A stretch of DNA of 64,000 bases, from contig NC_132972.1 of NCBI RefSeq assembly GCF_047496725.1, forward strand, positions 11,981,001-12,045,000, read 5' to 3'. The first letter of the stretch is position 1. Each line of letters begins with the position of its first letter. The notes under the pieces are model-generated. The model saw only the letters and a list, made by a program, of their open reading frames with translations, made no database searches and was not told where the DNA came from. This DNA is from Anoplolepis gracilipes (lineage: Eukaryota; Arthropoda; Insecta; Hymenoptera; Formicidae). Below, in pieces: positions 13,982 through 24,440 of the stretch. The translations under genes and the position numbers were made by a program.

Positions 13982-14120
13982 CAGGCGGTAGAAAACGAGG
14001 GATTAAATTAATCTTCTTACTTCCGTCCTGCTTGGTAATGACAAGAACAATTATTGGTTTTAACGGGCGGCTGGTCTAAATAGCCTCGGTAAGGAAGAGT
14101 TAAAAGAAAACTTTCCACCA

Positions 14121-14142
14121 TCGTCGTCGTCGTCGTCGTCGA

Positions 14143-14186
<44 letters not shown>

Positions 14187-14193
14187 TTGTCGC
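14121..14193. repeat. (TCG)n triplet repeat with GTCGAC interruption
   Basis: About 24 triplets, mostly TCG, with one GAC inversion near 14151 and GCC/GTT variants toward the right end. In other frames it could read as poly-Asp, poly-Ser or poly-Arg, but no open frame runs through into flanking coding sequence. It is treated as a non-coding triplet repeat. Confidence 0.9.
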
Positions 14194-14720
14194 TCTGTCA
14201 CAAGTGTGAACAAGTTTCGTGCTTCATTGTACTGAACTTCACCCAACACGCGCGAAACTTACGTACTTTAAATCGAATCGCTATTATGTGCTTTCTTTTT
14301 TCCATCGAAGATCTCTAATGAAGCGTGGAGGACCGCGGTTAAAACCCTGGAAAACCGAGAGGCGGAAAGTGGCCTGCTCTCGTGCGTAATCCTCTTAGTG
14401 AAACTCCTTAGAGCAGCGCGTTGTACGGTTTAATTGAAAAAAACGGTAAGTGGTAAATCCCGCAGACCTGTCGCAGTCAGACGAGTGGCGACAACGAGTC
14501 TCGAATGAAATATCGCTTTATCGGCCGGTTCATAAATTCCGCCTCTTTTTCGACAGGCTTGAAGAATATTGCTTCCTCGACTGCGCCTTTTGTTCGTTTA
14601 ATACTATAGAAGCCATATCAGTAGTCGAGCACTTTTTATTTACAAACCCTCGAACGAATTTCTTATGGAAGGTTTTAGTATTCATTTGTGCTTCACAAAA
14701 AATTTAATTTACTAAAATTT

Positions 14721-15600
14721 TTTTAATTTCGACGTTAGATAATATTAAGTTAAGAGAAGATATGTTAAAAAAAGTTTATTAATTTTTTTCTAAAGAAAGA
14801 TTGATTTAACATTTATCAATTTACAATTATGGGAAACAAAAAGGCCTCTAGAGCCAAGTACCAAGAAATTTATAATTAAGAGTTATTATATATACTGCTA
14901 TAGTTTCTTGATTTGTATTTTGTATTTTTTCTAGTTATATAGTTTTTACACTATTGATAAAATTATATATTATTATACTATGGATAAACTTATTTAAATG
15001 ACAAAATTAAAACAGTACTGTTCGCTATACATTTTAAATTCTTATTACACTAAGAACAATTTATTTTCAAGTAAATTTTTTATTTTTTAGTAAATTTTTT
15101 ATAAATGAATATTTTCTTTGAACTGAATTTGATTTTGAAATATTTTTTATGCGTGCGCAAATATCTTTTATATATTTTTTGTTTTTTATATTTATTTAAA
15201 CAATAAATCTTTCTGAAAATTTGTCAAATAGAATTAAATTTTATTTGTATTCATATATTTAAACGTATACTTCTTGAATATTTATTATTTCAAATAATAA
15301 ACACAATTTATTTTACTGATTAGTGATGATATGAAAAACAAGCTTTCATAATCTGTTTATATTTCAGTATTAAGATCGTGAAAATTCTTTGTTAATAATT
15401 GCTATTAGTCAGATTATTAAATATTTCGGTAATAATAAGTTATGGAGTTAATTATATTTTTAAGTTATATATATTATGAAAATCATGGAAATTATTTGTT
15501 AAGATCTAACACGTACGACGCGCTTTTATCATAATTATAATTCATCAATGTTTAATGCTAAATTATGCATGTTGTATCATACAGTTTATTTCCAATTTTA
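14721..15600. other. AT-rich spacer
   Basis: AT-rich, no open frame or repeat of note. Confidence 0.6.
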
Positions 15601-15960
15601 TGTTCTACCTGAAATGAGAAAATAGAGTAGCGAATATGATGAGACGAATATATCGATAGGAAAACACCATTCCTCCATCATAACGGATAATTTTTTCCTC
15701 TAAGCGATCTACTCGATATGAGTTGTGATCGTTATCGATTTATGAGCAGCAACATCCCCGAATACGCCGAATCTGTTCCATAAATATCGAGTAGCGCATA
15801 GCTTTTCGTTGTATCTGTCATAAATACGCATTTTATCTGCCGTGGGATTTAAAATGAAAAACAGTCGTCAAGAGCTCATGGGATTACTCGTAAAAGGGGC
15901 CGATGATCGCGGAAGGGTTTTCACTGTACTGACATATTTTACATCCTTCAATCACAATTT
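15601..15960. other. GC-richer block with homeodomain-like sites
   Basis: CpG-containing block of about 360 bp with several AT-core motifs embedded in mixed sequence (TTTATGAG at 15739-15746, repeated ATCGAT/CGATAT-like strings). It resembles the block at 1901-2350 in style. Enhancer function is inference only. Confidence 0.35.
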
Positions 15961-16808
15961 TCCTGACTCAATGTTTCTTCGTAGAAAAATTTTCTAAATA
16001 AAAAAAAATTCAATACATTGCATGTATAATTTTCAATTGATAAAAGTAAAAAAGCTTAAAAACAATTTTTTTTATATTAAAGAAAGTAAAAAAATTGCAG
16101 CTCTTTTTATAGATTTACTTCATTAAAATTACATAAGTGAATGCTTATATATACTTTGTTAAAATTACACAAGCAATTTTGCTATTATTATTATTATTTT
16201 ATTATCCTCTATTGCCATAAATATATATAGTTAGCTTCACATTATAAGAATCTCTTTATCAATTTTTACTTATATATTTTTGTCATATTTTACATTAACT
16301 TTTATTTTTCGATATTATTCGGTTAATGGCATACTCGCATATAGTATTTCATTTCTGTTGAAATATGTATTATTGAAATACAATACGTAGGAAATCACAC
16401 TGTATCTCTAATTGCAAAAACAAATTACGTTGATTGCATTTCTATGTGTGTGTTTATACACAAAAATACATAAATTATTTGTTTAGAAATTACGTTTGTT
16501 TACTGCATATAATTAATATGTAAGAAAATATAAATAAAGTACTTATAAAATGTGCATATTTTCTATTTTTGTAAATAAAAAGTAAAAATTAAAAAAATTT
16601 TATTTAAAAATTAATTTAAAAAATTAGAATTTAATTGCACACGCGCACAAAGTTGAAAATTTTAAAAATGCAAAGCACTACACTTTAAACGGTATCCAAA
16701 TCAAAATAATTGCATTAATTAAATAATGCTAATACTTGTAAATAATGTTATACTTGTATTTGATAATGCAATTATACATATATGTTATAAAAAACGAATA
16801 TACATATA

Positions 16809-16829
16809 TGTGTGTGTGTGTGTGTGTGT
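16809..16829. repeat. (TG)10 microsatellite
   Basis: Short uninterrupted TG tract following an ACATATATG run. Confidence 0.9.
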
Positions 16830-17371
16830 CGTTCTTAATAAACAAGATTTGTTTTATAAATTCAACTCGTGCTTTGTGATTTTCGTACTTTATTTTGAAC
16901 GGTGTTTTTTATTTTTTGTAGTATACGGTAAGATAAAACTTATATATCAATTTACGTCTGAAAAATATTTTCAAAATATCCAAGCTTGTGGTGTGAGACC
17001 TCATAAATCTCGCTTGACAAGAATCAACTTGATACCGGATGGTTTAAGAAAATGACTAAAGCTTCTCGAGCACCAAGATGGCACGTGTCAAATTATTCAT
17101 CCATCAGTGGTCTCGAGTAATACTTATGGAAGAAGTCTTTATTATTTTCAATAGTGCAGTACCAAGAAATGTAGTAGAAATAAAAAAATAAAATCTTTTT
17201 TACATAAAATTTTTGATTTATTTTGTTTTCGATTTTAATGATACCAGAATTTTTTTATAATTTTACATTTGGAATAGTTGTAATGAATTTTTATTACGAA
17301 AATTAAAATTTTATTATACTATAGAAAACATTATATAATATTTATCATCGAAACTACATACATACACATGA

Positions 17372-17392
17372 ACACACACACACACACACACA
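17372..17392. repeat. (AC)10 microsatellite
   Basis: Short uninterrupted AC tract, followed by AT-rich TATATA runs. Confidence 0.9.
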
Positions 17393-17590
17393 TTTATATA
17401 TAATATATAAATTTATTGTAAAAAATCTGTTAATTTTGATTAAAATTATTGCTTATATACGTAATTTATTACTGTGCAAATTTTAAATTATAATTCTATT
17501 TGTTAATACAGTGTTATTAGGTGAATTTTGAATCAAATATGAATTATAATTTGAATATTAACTTAAGGCTCATCGACAACGAAGATTTGC

Positions 17591-17853
17591 TCAGCTTTCT
17601 TAAGCTAGCAGGACCAAATCAGCAAAATCAAATGGGACCTAATGGATTATTTAGTACTTATTTTGTACTATTTTATACCATCAAAAATAATTTTGTACCC
17701 CATGCCAATTCAGAAAAAATCGTGGCACTGCTAATTTTTTCTGAAATGGCATGGGGTACAAAATTATTTTTGATAGTACAAAATAAGTACTAAATAATCC
17801 ATTAGGTCCCATTTGATTTTGCTGATTTGGTCCTGCCAGCTTAAGAGAGCTGA
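17591..17853. repeat. Left terminal hairpin of the foldback element
   Basis: Near-perfect palindrome with arms of about 115-125 bp around a 13-base loop CGTGGCACTGCTA (17721-17733). Both arms carry the GGACC/GGTCC, CAAATGGGACC and GTACCCCATGCC blocks in mirrored order. The left arm has about 10 bp (near 17671-17680) absent from the right arm. The outermost left end has diverged (CAGCTTTCTTAAGCTAGC) relative to the other three ends. Confidence 0.9.
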
Positions 17854-18122
17854 TATTCTTACGTGTAGTTAATCATAAGAGTTAATCAATTATGTTAACA
17901 ATTGCTAATTATAAAGATTATAATTAGCTAATCATATTTTAAAGAATAATACGGTATATACGAAGTACGCATACCTATTCCTTCGAATGTCGCCGTACAT
18001 ATATATGACAAAAGCAACAGTGCGCTACGTCTGTAAAGGTCGAGCGCCGAACACTGTGTGATGATGTAAAATAACAAATTCCTTATGCCTATAAAATAAT
18101 ATACGTAGGTATGCCGAATATC
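17854..18122. repeat. Left inverted arm of the foldback element
   Basis: Reverse complement of 18859-19110, with a handful of substitutions, a 13-bp insertion near 17875-17887 and a small TA-rich indel near 18000. It is unrelated to the hairpins. It contains an internal palindrome (CTAATTATAAAGATTATAATTAG, centred near 17923), so the arm itself also folds. Confidence 0.9.
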
Positions 18123-18858
18123 TAATTTGTATATTATTATACGTTTAATCGGAAAATGATTGGAAAATTACATTTACATGCAAATCGGAGAAAATCTGAA
18201 AAAACGTATGATGCTAAGTATGTTTAATTTTTATGATTTTCATCATATCTAGTATCTAGTTGCGATTCTTATTTCGAATATATCATAGCATATCGAATAT
18301 ATTCTCGCGATTTCCATTTAATATTATTAACTATTAATTTTATTATTTTATTACAGGCGATACATATTTCTCTAATAATAATCTTTAAATATACCTTAGA
18401 TGCTTTTTCGCACTTTTCACAATTTTTCACGGATTGAGATGATGTAATATATTAATCATTTTCAGATTGAGATATTACGAATCGCAGGATCGAATGATGA
18501 AGCGAAAAATTGTAATACACTCATTTATTAATAAAATTAATTTGAAACTCGAGAACGAAAGGTGTTGTAAGTAAAACTAGTTTTACAAAAGAATTAGATA
18601 GATCGTATATCGAAAGCTACTGACAATGAGGTAGAAAAACTTTATTGATATAAACGACATATGTATGTCGAATACGTACTTGTTAACTCTCGAGCGTTGG
18701 CTGAACAATAATAATTTTTTCGTCTCTCTGCTTTCTGCGCGACGCGGCGCGGCGGTCCTTTCCCCCACTTGCCTTCCCCCACTATGTCCTATGGCGTGTC
18801 TTCCTACGTCACGCATACCAAGGATACAAACAAGGACGCGTCACTATTTTTTACAAAG
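18123..18858. other. Unique core between the inverted arms
   Basis: 736 bp with no inverted partner. The left two-thirds is AT-rich. The right part (about 18680-18850) is GC-richer, with a GACGCGGCGCGGCGG run and C-rich tracts. Overlapping open frames of 75-77 codons on both strands are unrecognised and extend into the arm. It may be captured host DNA or the internally deleted remains of an autonomous element. Confidence 0.6.
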
Positions 18859-19110
18859 GATATTCGGCATACCTACGTATATTATTTTATAGGCGTAAGG
18901 AATTTGTTATCTTACATTGTCACACAGTGTTCGGTGCTCGACCTTTACAGACGTAGCGCGCTGTTGCTCTTGTCATATGTACGGCGACATTCGAAGGAAT
19001 AGGTATGCGTACTTGGTATATACCGTATTATTCGTTAAAATACGATTAGCTAATTATAATCTTTATAATTAGCAATTGTTAACATAATTGATTAACTACA
19101 CGTAAGAATA
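18859..19110. repeat. Right inverted arm of the foldback element
   Basis: Mirror of 17854-18122. It joins directly to the right hairpin with the same junction (TACGTG...TCAGCTC) seen, inverted, on the left. That shows arm and hairpin form one inherited unit. Confidence 0.9.
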
Positions 19111-19383
19111 TCAGCTCTCTTAAGCTGGCAGGACCAAATCAGCAAAATCAAATGGGACCTAATGGATTATTTAGTACTTATTTTGTACTATTTTGTACCA
19201 CCAAAAATAATTTTGTACCCCATGCCAATTCAGAAAAAATCGTGGCACTGCTAATTTTTTCTGAATTGGCATGGGGTACAAAATTATTTTTGGTGGTACA
19301 AAATAATACAAAATAAGTACTAAATAATCCATTAGGTCCCATTTGATTTTGCTGATTTGGTCCTGCCAACTTAAGAGAGCTGA
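19111..19383. repeat. Right terminal hairpin of the foldback element
   Basis: Palindrome of 273 bp with the same sequence family as 17591-17853 and both arms complete. Its loop, CGTGGCACTGCTA, reads in the same direction as the left hairpin's loop even though the adjoining arms are inverted. Minus-strand open frames of 73-81 codons across it are shadows of the palindrome. Confidence 0.9.
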
Positions 19384-20560
19384 TTTGATCAATGTAATGA
19401 TTTTTAAAATGCAAAAATGTCAATTTTATATATATTTATATTTTACATATATATGCATTATATTATGCAAAATAATTAATGGCTCATTTCTATAGAGAAA
19501 AACACGACCAATTATTGTCACAGATAAAAAAAATTAGTCACAACTTACTCATTATACGATTGCTGTTACCCGACATTATGTACATCATTTTCTTTTGGTC
19601 ACCATTTACTACTTTATGACATTTACACTCATTCGCGAAAACACGATGAATTACGATCATCCGCGCACTTATTAGACTATTATAAGACATGGCACTCTTG
19701 ACGTTAATCATATGTAACGTGCTCTTTATTATATTGCCGCGAAAAAATAAATAATATAAAAGCTATTAATGAACCTATTAATAAAAACAATTGTTTAGTA
19801 TTCAGAAAATACGCGACCAAATTTACTAGTTATTATTACAATGCTAATTTTAATAAACAGCGTACGCTCATATTTTAAAGCAATTTTATGTATAACACGA
19901 GATTTAATAAATATATAAGTAAAACAAAAATATGTATTTGCACGCCATAATATATAAAAATATATTTCCTGATTATATACACAAATTTTGATTGAATAAA
20001 TTTTGCGGAATATATGCTTTGATAATTTTAAAAACCCTATATATAAATGCCGTATTTATGAATATTATGATTAATAAATATTAAAAGCTTTTAAAATATT
20101 AAGATAATAATGTATAATGATTAAAATAATAATGTACTATAATTAAATACGTCGCGATGTCATTTGGTTCATCATCGTTCCGTATTGTATTTGTGACATT
20201 TTGTTAATGATCGAAAAATAGGAAAATGATCGTGTCAGTCTGTATCTTCATTTTGATACTATACAATGCTATAATATGTGTGTAAATAGAATAAATAGTT
20301 AATTATACATACGATAGATCGTAAAAAATATATGAAATTCAATATTTCAAGCATAGTATATTTCCAACACAAATCTCATGAGATGCAATTATTATTAATA
20401 AATACATGATATATACATCATGCTCTTTTGTTACTTGAGTCAAATAGTCATCACCACAATACTTTTATGTGTGGTTTTATTTCTTAATTACTCGATCTTA
20501 CAGTTCACGTATTATTTTATTATTATTTCAATTTAAAACTAATTATTTAATTATGTCTAA

Positions 20561-21017
20561 ACTGACGAAAAATTGAAAAGGTGAAACGAAATATATTTAA
20601 ATTCCTAAAGCATTTTTAAGGAATAAATTACCAAAAAATTATTGACTACTATTTTAAAATATATTATGATATGCATATTTATTTGTATATTTATTGAATC
20701 TCATATTATAAAATAAAATTGCTTTAAAACTGCGAAAAATTTAAAGCGTGAGATGCGAAATATTTAAATTCCCAAAGCATATTTAAAGAATTAATTATTG
20801 TCCAATTAAATATCGCAATAATTTTATTAAATAATTTATTATAATTTCCTTCCTCTGTCACATTTTAATTTTTACTTGAAATACTTTACTTGAAATCACA
20901 TGAAATAATTATTTTACTAAGCCGCGATTTCGATATTTTTAATATGTAAATGATGATTATCTCTTTAAGTAATACGTTGATTTAAATATATTTCATTTCT
21001 CGCGCTTTAAATTTTTT
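20561..21017. repeat. Three-copy degenerate repeat (two direct, one inverted)
   Basis: Copy 1 (20561-20640) and copy 2 (20729-20805) share ACTG(A)CGAAAAAT, GCGAAATAT and TTTAAATTCC(T/C)AAAGCAT in order. A third, inverted copy of the AAATTTAAAGCG...GAAATAT part lies at about 20979-21017. The copies are strongly diverged. This could be an old minisatellite or an internally repeated element remnant. Confidence 0.5.
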
Positions 21018-21130
21018 GTTAATTTATTAATTTTTTTTCAAACTTAGAACATACAATGATACACGAATCTAATATTATGATTACAGTAGTTTAAATAACA
21101 AGAAATGATACAGCAATAGTTTATTTCTTG

Positions 21131-21168
21131 AAATTTTATATTAATTATTAATAATTAATATAAAATTT
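21131..21168. repeat. Perfect 38-bp AT palindrome
   Basis: AAATTTTATATTAATTATT is followed at once by its exact reverse complement, with no spacer. The flanks can extend the stem further (TTTCT before, AGAAA after). It could extrude as a cruciform. A third copy of the ATTAATATAAAATT half lies just downstream (about 21180-21193). Confidence 0.85.
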
Positions 21169-22757
21169 ATAGAAACAATATTAATATAAAATTAAAAACC
21201 AATATCTTTCGTTACTTTTTTTGTAATTAGATATTTTATAACGGCAATAAATATATTCATTATTAATTGTATGTATATCAATAGTATATTCAGTGCTCGC
21301 TTCTTTGCGGCGCATAGCACGGCAAATATAATTATTGTTGACACGTGTTGTAAATTAGAAAACGAGACTCGAACTGGATTGATAGCGGAGTGAGCCGCTT
21401 TGAGTGTCGTATTATTTCTTAAAATATGATTATTTCTTATAAATTATTATACAGTATTGCAATAAACGATTATCTGTTTGTGCAATTAACTAATTCCCAT
21501 AACAAATGATAAACTTTTGTAAGAATTGTAATAAATTATTTGATTTAAATAAAAAAACATAATATCGTATTTTTAATTATTATAATATAATAATTTAATG
21601 ATAATTTAATAAGAAGTTGTATATGACGAGATTTGTATATTGAAAATATACCATGCTTATAATATTGAATTTTGATTATATATTTTCTGGCAATTTATCT
21701 CACATCTTATTAGCTATTAAATCGTTTCGCATAGTATCGCGTAATAGCAGGTTAGATTAGATTTTCGAATCTCGGACAGATTATAATTATTGCATTTGTT
21801 CTTCTTGTAATATAATAAACGTCGCGTGCAATGCAAGAGTCGTACAGTGTCGCGCGAGTGTAATATTCTGCTGATTAGTGCACGTGTGATCATAATTAAC
21901 CTTGTTTTTGCGAGTGAATATGGGTGCAAAACAACGAATGAAAGATGACCAAGAGAAAAGGAGATGACGTTGTATGACAGTAAAACAACCATGGGTTGTA
22001 TAATTAATTTAATTTGATTTAATTTTTATTTGTGAAATTAATTGCTCGTTTATCTCCGCGATAGTAATTCATTAATTATCACATTATATGCATAAAATAT
22101 TCTAGATTTTTATTCTAAAATATTTGAAGTATTTGTATCAATATTAATAACATTTTTATATAGATACATGTAAAATATTTTAGTTTTAAAGTGTTTTAAT
22201 TGTTTTTACAATTATAAGATATATATAAATCATTATAAATTATATACATAATTATGATGTATGTAAGATATATAATTATTAAGATTACTGACATATATAA
22301 GAAAATTACGTATATAAATTTTTATTATATATATTCAGTAAAATAAAAATTTATATTTAAAACATTTTTCTGTTTCTAAATTATATATATACTTTTTTAA
22401 TTAAATATCTTATTTAAAAAAGGAGTAAAAAACAACTACACATAATAATTAATCATTTTTTATGCTTTTATATTTAAAAAACTATTGCTTGGAATTAAAA
22501 ATTACAAATATTTAAATTATTTCTATTACTTAATTATTCGAAGAATTTTTTGCTGTGTCAGTTTGTTTTTTTTAAATTTTAAAAATATTTGATATACATA
22601 TTAAAGAAAAATAATTCTCCAAAATTACTAAGATATCTTCGATTGAAAAAAAAAATATACAACTTTCAATGAATTCCATATAAAAATCATTTGATATATT
22701 GTCATATTTATATATTTACATATAACATCTATATATGTATATATATGTAACACATAC

Positions 22758-22795
22758 ATTTATATAGAGACATACATTTATGTCTCTATATAAAT
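22758..22795. repeat. Perfect 15-bp stem hairpin, 8-base loop
   Basis: ATTTATATAGAGACA, loop TACATTTA, then the exact complement. Too short for a typical animal microRNA precursor. Confidence 0.8.
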
Positions 22796-22800
22796 TCACA

Positions 22801-23152
22801 AGAGATATTTGTGGCTAACTGAAAAATAACTCGCCATTGAAATTGTATAGAATCAAGCTAGAAAAATGTGAGTTGTTCAAAATTGAAATCCAAACTTGTA
22901 ATTTAAACGACGGCCATTTATTCTTCCGCCACGCAAACGCAAAACCAATCGTCTCGCTGAAACATATTTCGGTTCCTCGAATGTTCATACTTTCTTCGTT
23001 ATTGTCGAACACGCAGAGAGAGTCGTCTTTTCAACAGTCGTCTTTCAAGTTTATTTCACACCGATGATCATTCATCTATTCTATCTCGAAATACAATAAA
23101 TTCGAGAGTGGATAACGATTGTATACGTCGTTATAACTTGGAATAAAACACG
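22801..23152. other. Unique moderate-GC block
   Basis: Unique sequence with overlapping open frames of 65-76 codons on both strands (22815-23067), neither recognised. It ends at the left 9-bp flank of the MITE, which has inserted at its edge. Confidence 0.4.
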
Positions 23153-23434
23153 GAGGGGTTGGTCACTAACAATTATAATGTATAAAAATTATCCTTTGAT
23201 ACGGATTACCCTTAAATTACACCTCAGATTACTTAAGATTACCTAATAATATCTAAAATTAAAAATAAATTTTGAAAAAGAAATTTTACTTTAAATTATT
23301 TTAACGCTAAAGATTATTTAGATTTACCAAAAATAACCTTGGATTACCCAAAAAAAAATTTTGCTGGGATTGCCGCTGAATTACCTAGCCCTTGTACAAA
23401 AATTACCTCAGTGACCAACCTCTCGTAAAACACG
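23144..23434. repeat. 9-bp target-site duplication around the MITE
   Basis: TAAAACACG occurs directly before the left terminal repeat and directly after the right one. A chance 9-bp match in exactly this position is unlikely, so it supports transposition into this site. Confidence 0.8.
23153..23425. mobile_element. MITE with terminal inverted repeats and flanking direct repeat
   Basis: The ends are inverted: GAGGGGTTGGTCACT (23153-23167) pairs with AGTGACCAACCTCTC (23410-23424), 14 of 15 matching. The element is flanked by identical 9-bp strings TAAAACACG at 23144-23152 and 23426-23434, the signature of a target-site duplication; the exact length could be 7-9 bp depending on where the element edge is placed. 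An 8-9-bp duplication is typical of hAT, Merlin or Mutator-like DNA transposons, so this is a non-autonomous member of one of those or an unknown group. The interior is AT-rich with recurrent GATTACC-like motifs and no coding potential. Confidence 0.8.
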
Positions 23435-23882
<448 letters not shown>

Positions 23883-23888
23883 TAATAT

Positions 23889-24207
23889 AATATTAATTTA
23901 GTAATATTATTTTTATTAATATTATTTTATTATATAACATAATATTGTATATTAATATACTGTATAATTAATGTTTTCAATATCAATCAAAACTTTTTAA
24001 TTATAGAGTTATTTTTTGATAGTAAATATGTATTCTGTGTAGTTTGTTTTAATAAGAAAAAATAAGTAATAATCTTGACGAATATATATATTAAATTAAA
24101 AATATTATAATTAAAAAGTTTTGATTGATATTGAAAACATTAATTATACAGTATATTAATATACAATATTATGTTATATAATAAAATAATATTACTAAAT
24201 TAATATT
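23889..24207. mobile_element. Foldback element, 100-bp arms and 100-bp loop
   Basis: Left arm 23889-24005 and right arm 24106-24207 are near-perfect reverse complements over about 100 bp. The left arm carries a 15-bp internal duplication (TTTTTATTAATATTA) missing from the right. The loop is about 100 nt of AT-rich sequence. Low divergence between the arms suggests a recent origin or gene conversion. No coding capacity and no clear target duplication are seen, partly because the left flank is a microsatellite. Confidence 0.75.
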
Positions 24208-24440
24208 AATAAGTGATATTACTGATAATATTTAAAATCTAATGCTAATTATATTTGTAAAGTAATTATAATTAACATTAGATAAAACTAATGCTAACAC
24301 ATAGATAACGCATACGCCAATTTTACATTAAATATTTTACAAAATGAGAAAAATAAATAATGATAAAATTTTTGAGGACATCTACATTCATAATTCTGAT
24401 CACTCGTTGCAGTATAATTAAAATGCGGACTCTTTTGTTT
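24208..24440. other. AT-rich spacer
   Basis: Simple AT-rich sequence with the repeated string TGCTAA/ATGCTAAC; nothing else seen. Confidence 0.5.

Larger units (their letters stand above)
13740..14720. other. Large GC-richer block with triplet repeat
   Basis: About 1 kb of CpG-rich unique DNA, one of the longest such blocks here. It contains an 18-bp alternating purine-pyrimidine palindrome (13964-13981), the TCG repeat (14121-14193) and a plus-strand open frame of 85 codons (14450-14707) without recognisable similarity. A 5' untranslated exon or promoter is possible; no TATA box or start context is convincing. Confidence 0.35.
15961..17590. other. AT-rich spacer with TG and AC microsatellites
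   Basis: AT-rich DNA holding (TG)n at 16809-16829 and (AC)n at 17372-17392. A short less-AT patch lies at 16985-17110. A 109-codon plus-strand frame (16726-17055) runs through the TG repeat and is low complexity, so it is not called a gene. Confidence 0.6.
17591..19383. mobile_element. 1.8-kb nested foldback DNA element
   Basis: Two large inverted arms (17854-18122 and 18859-19110) are near-identical reverse complements and enclose a 736-bp core. Each arm is capped on its outer side by a hairpin of 263-273 bp (17591-17853 and 19111-19383). All outer ends read TCAGCT(T/C)TCTTAAG or its complement. The structure fits a non-autonomous DNA transposon of the foldback or long-terminal-inverted-repeat type. 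No transposase is encoded: the open frames inside are hairpin or core shadows. No convincing target-site duplication is seen at the outer edges (left flank ends GATTTGC, right begins TTTGATC). The superfamily is unknown to me. Confidence 0.8.
19384..22800. other. AT-rich spacer with small repeats and palindromes
   Basis: Mostly very AT-rich. It contains a three-copy degenerate repeat (20561-21017), a perfect 38-bp palindrome (21131-21168), a short GC-richer patch (about 21290-21420) and a perfect hairpin (22758-22795). No gene is supported; the 91-codon minus frame at 21717-21992 is unrecognised. Confidence 0.6.

Noticed and set aside
17521..17793. 90-codon frame starting upstream of the left hairpin, and the 73-81-codon frames at 19171-19423
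   Set aside because: They read through the palindromic hairpins, so similar sequence appears on both strands; they reflect the repeat and not a gene.
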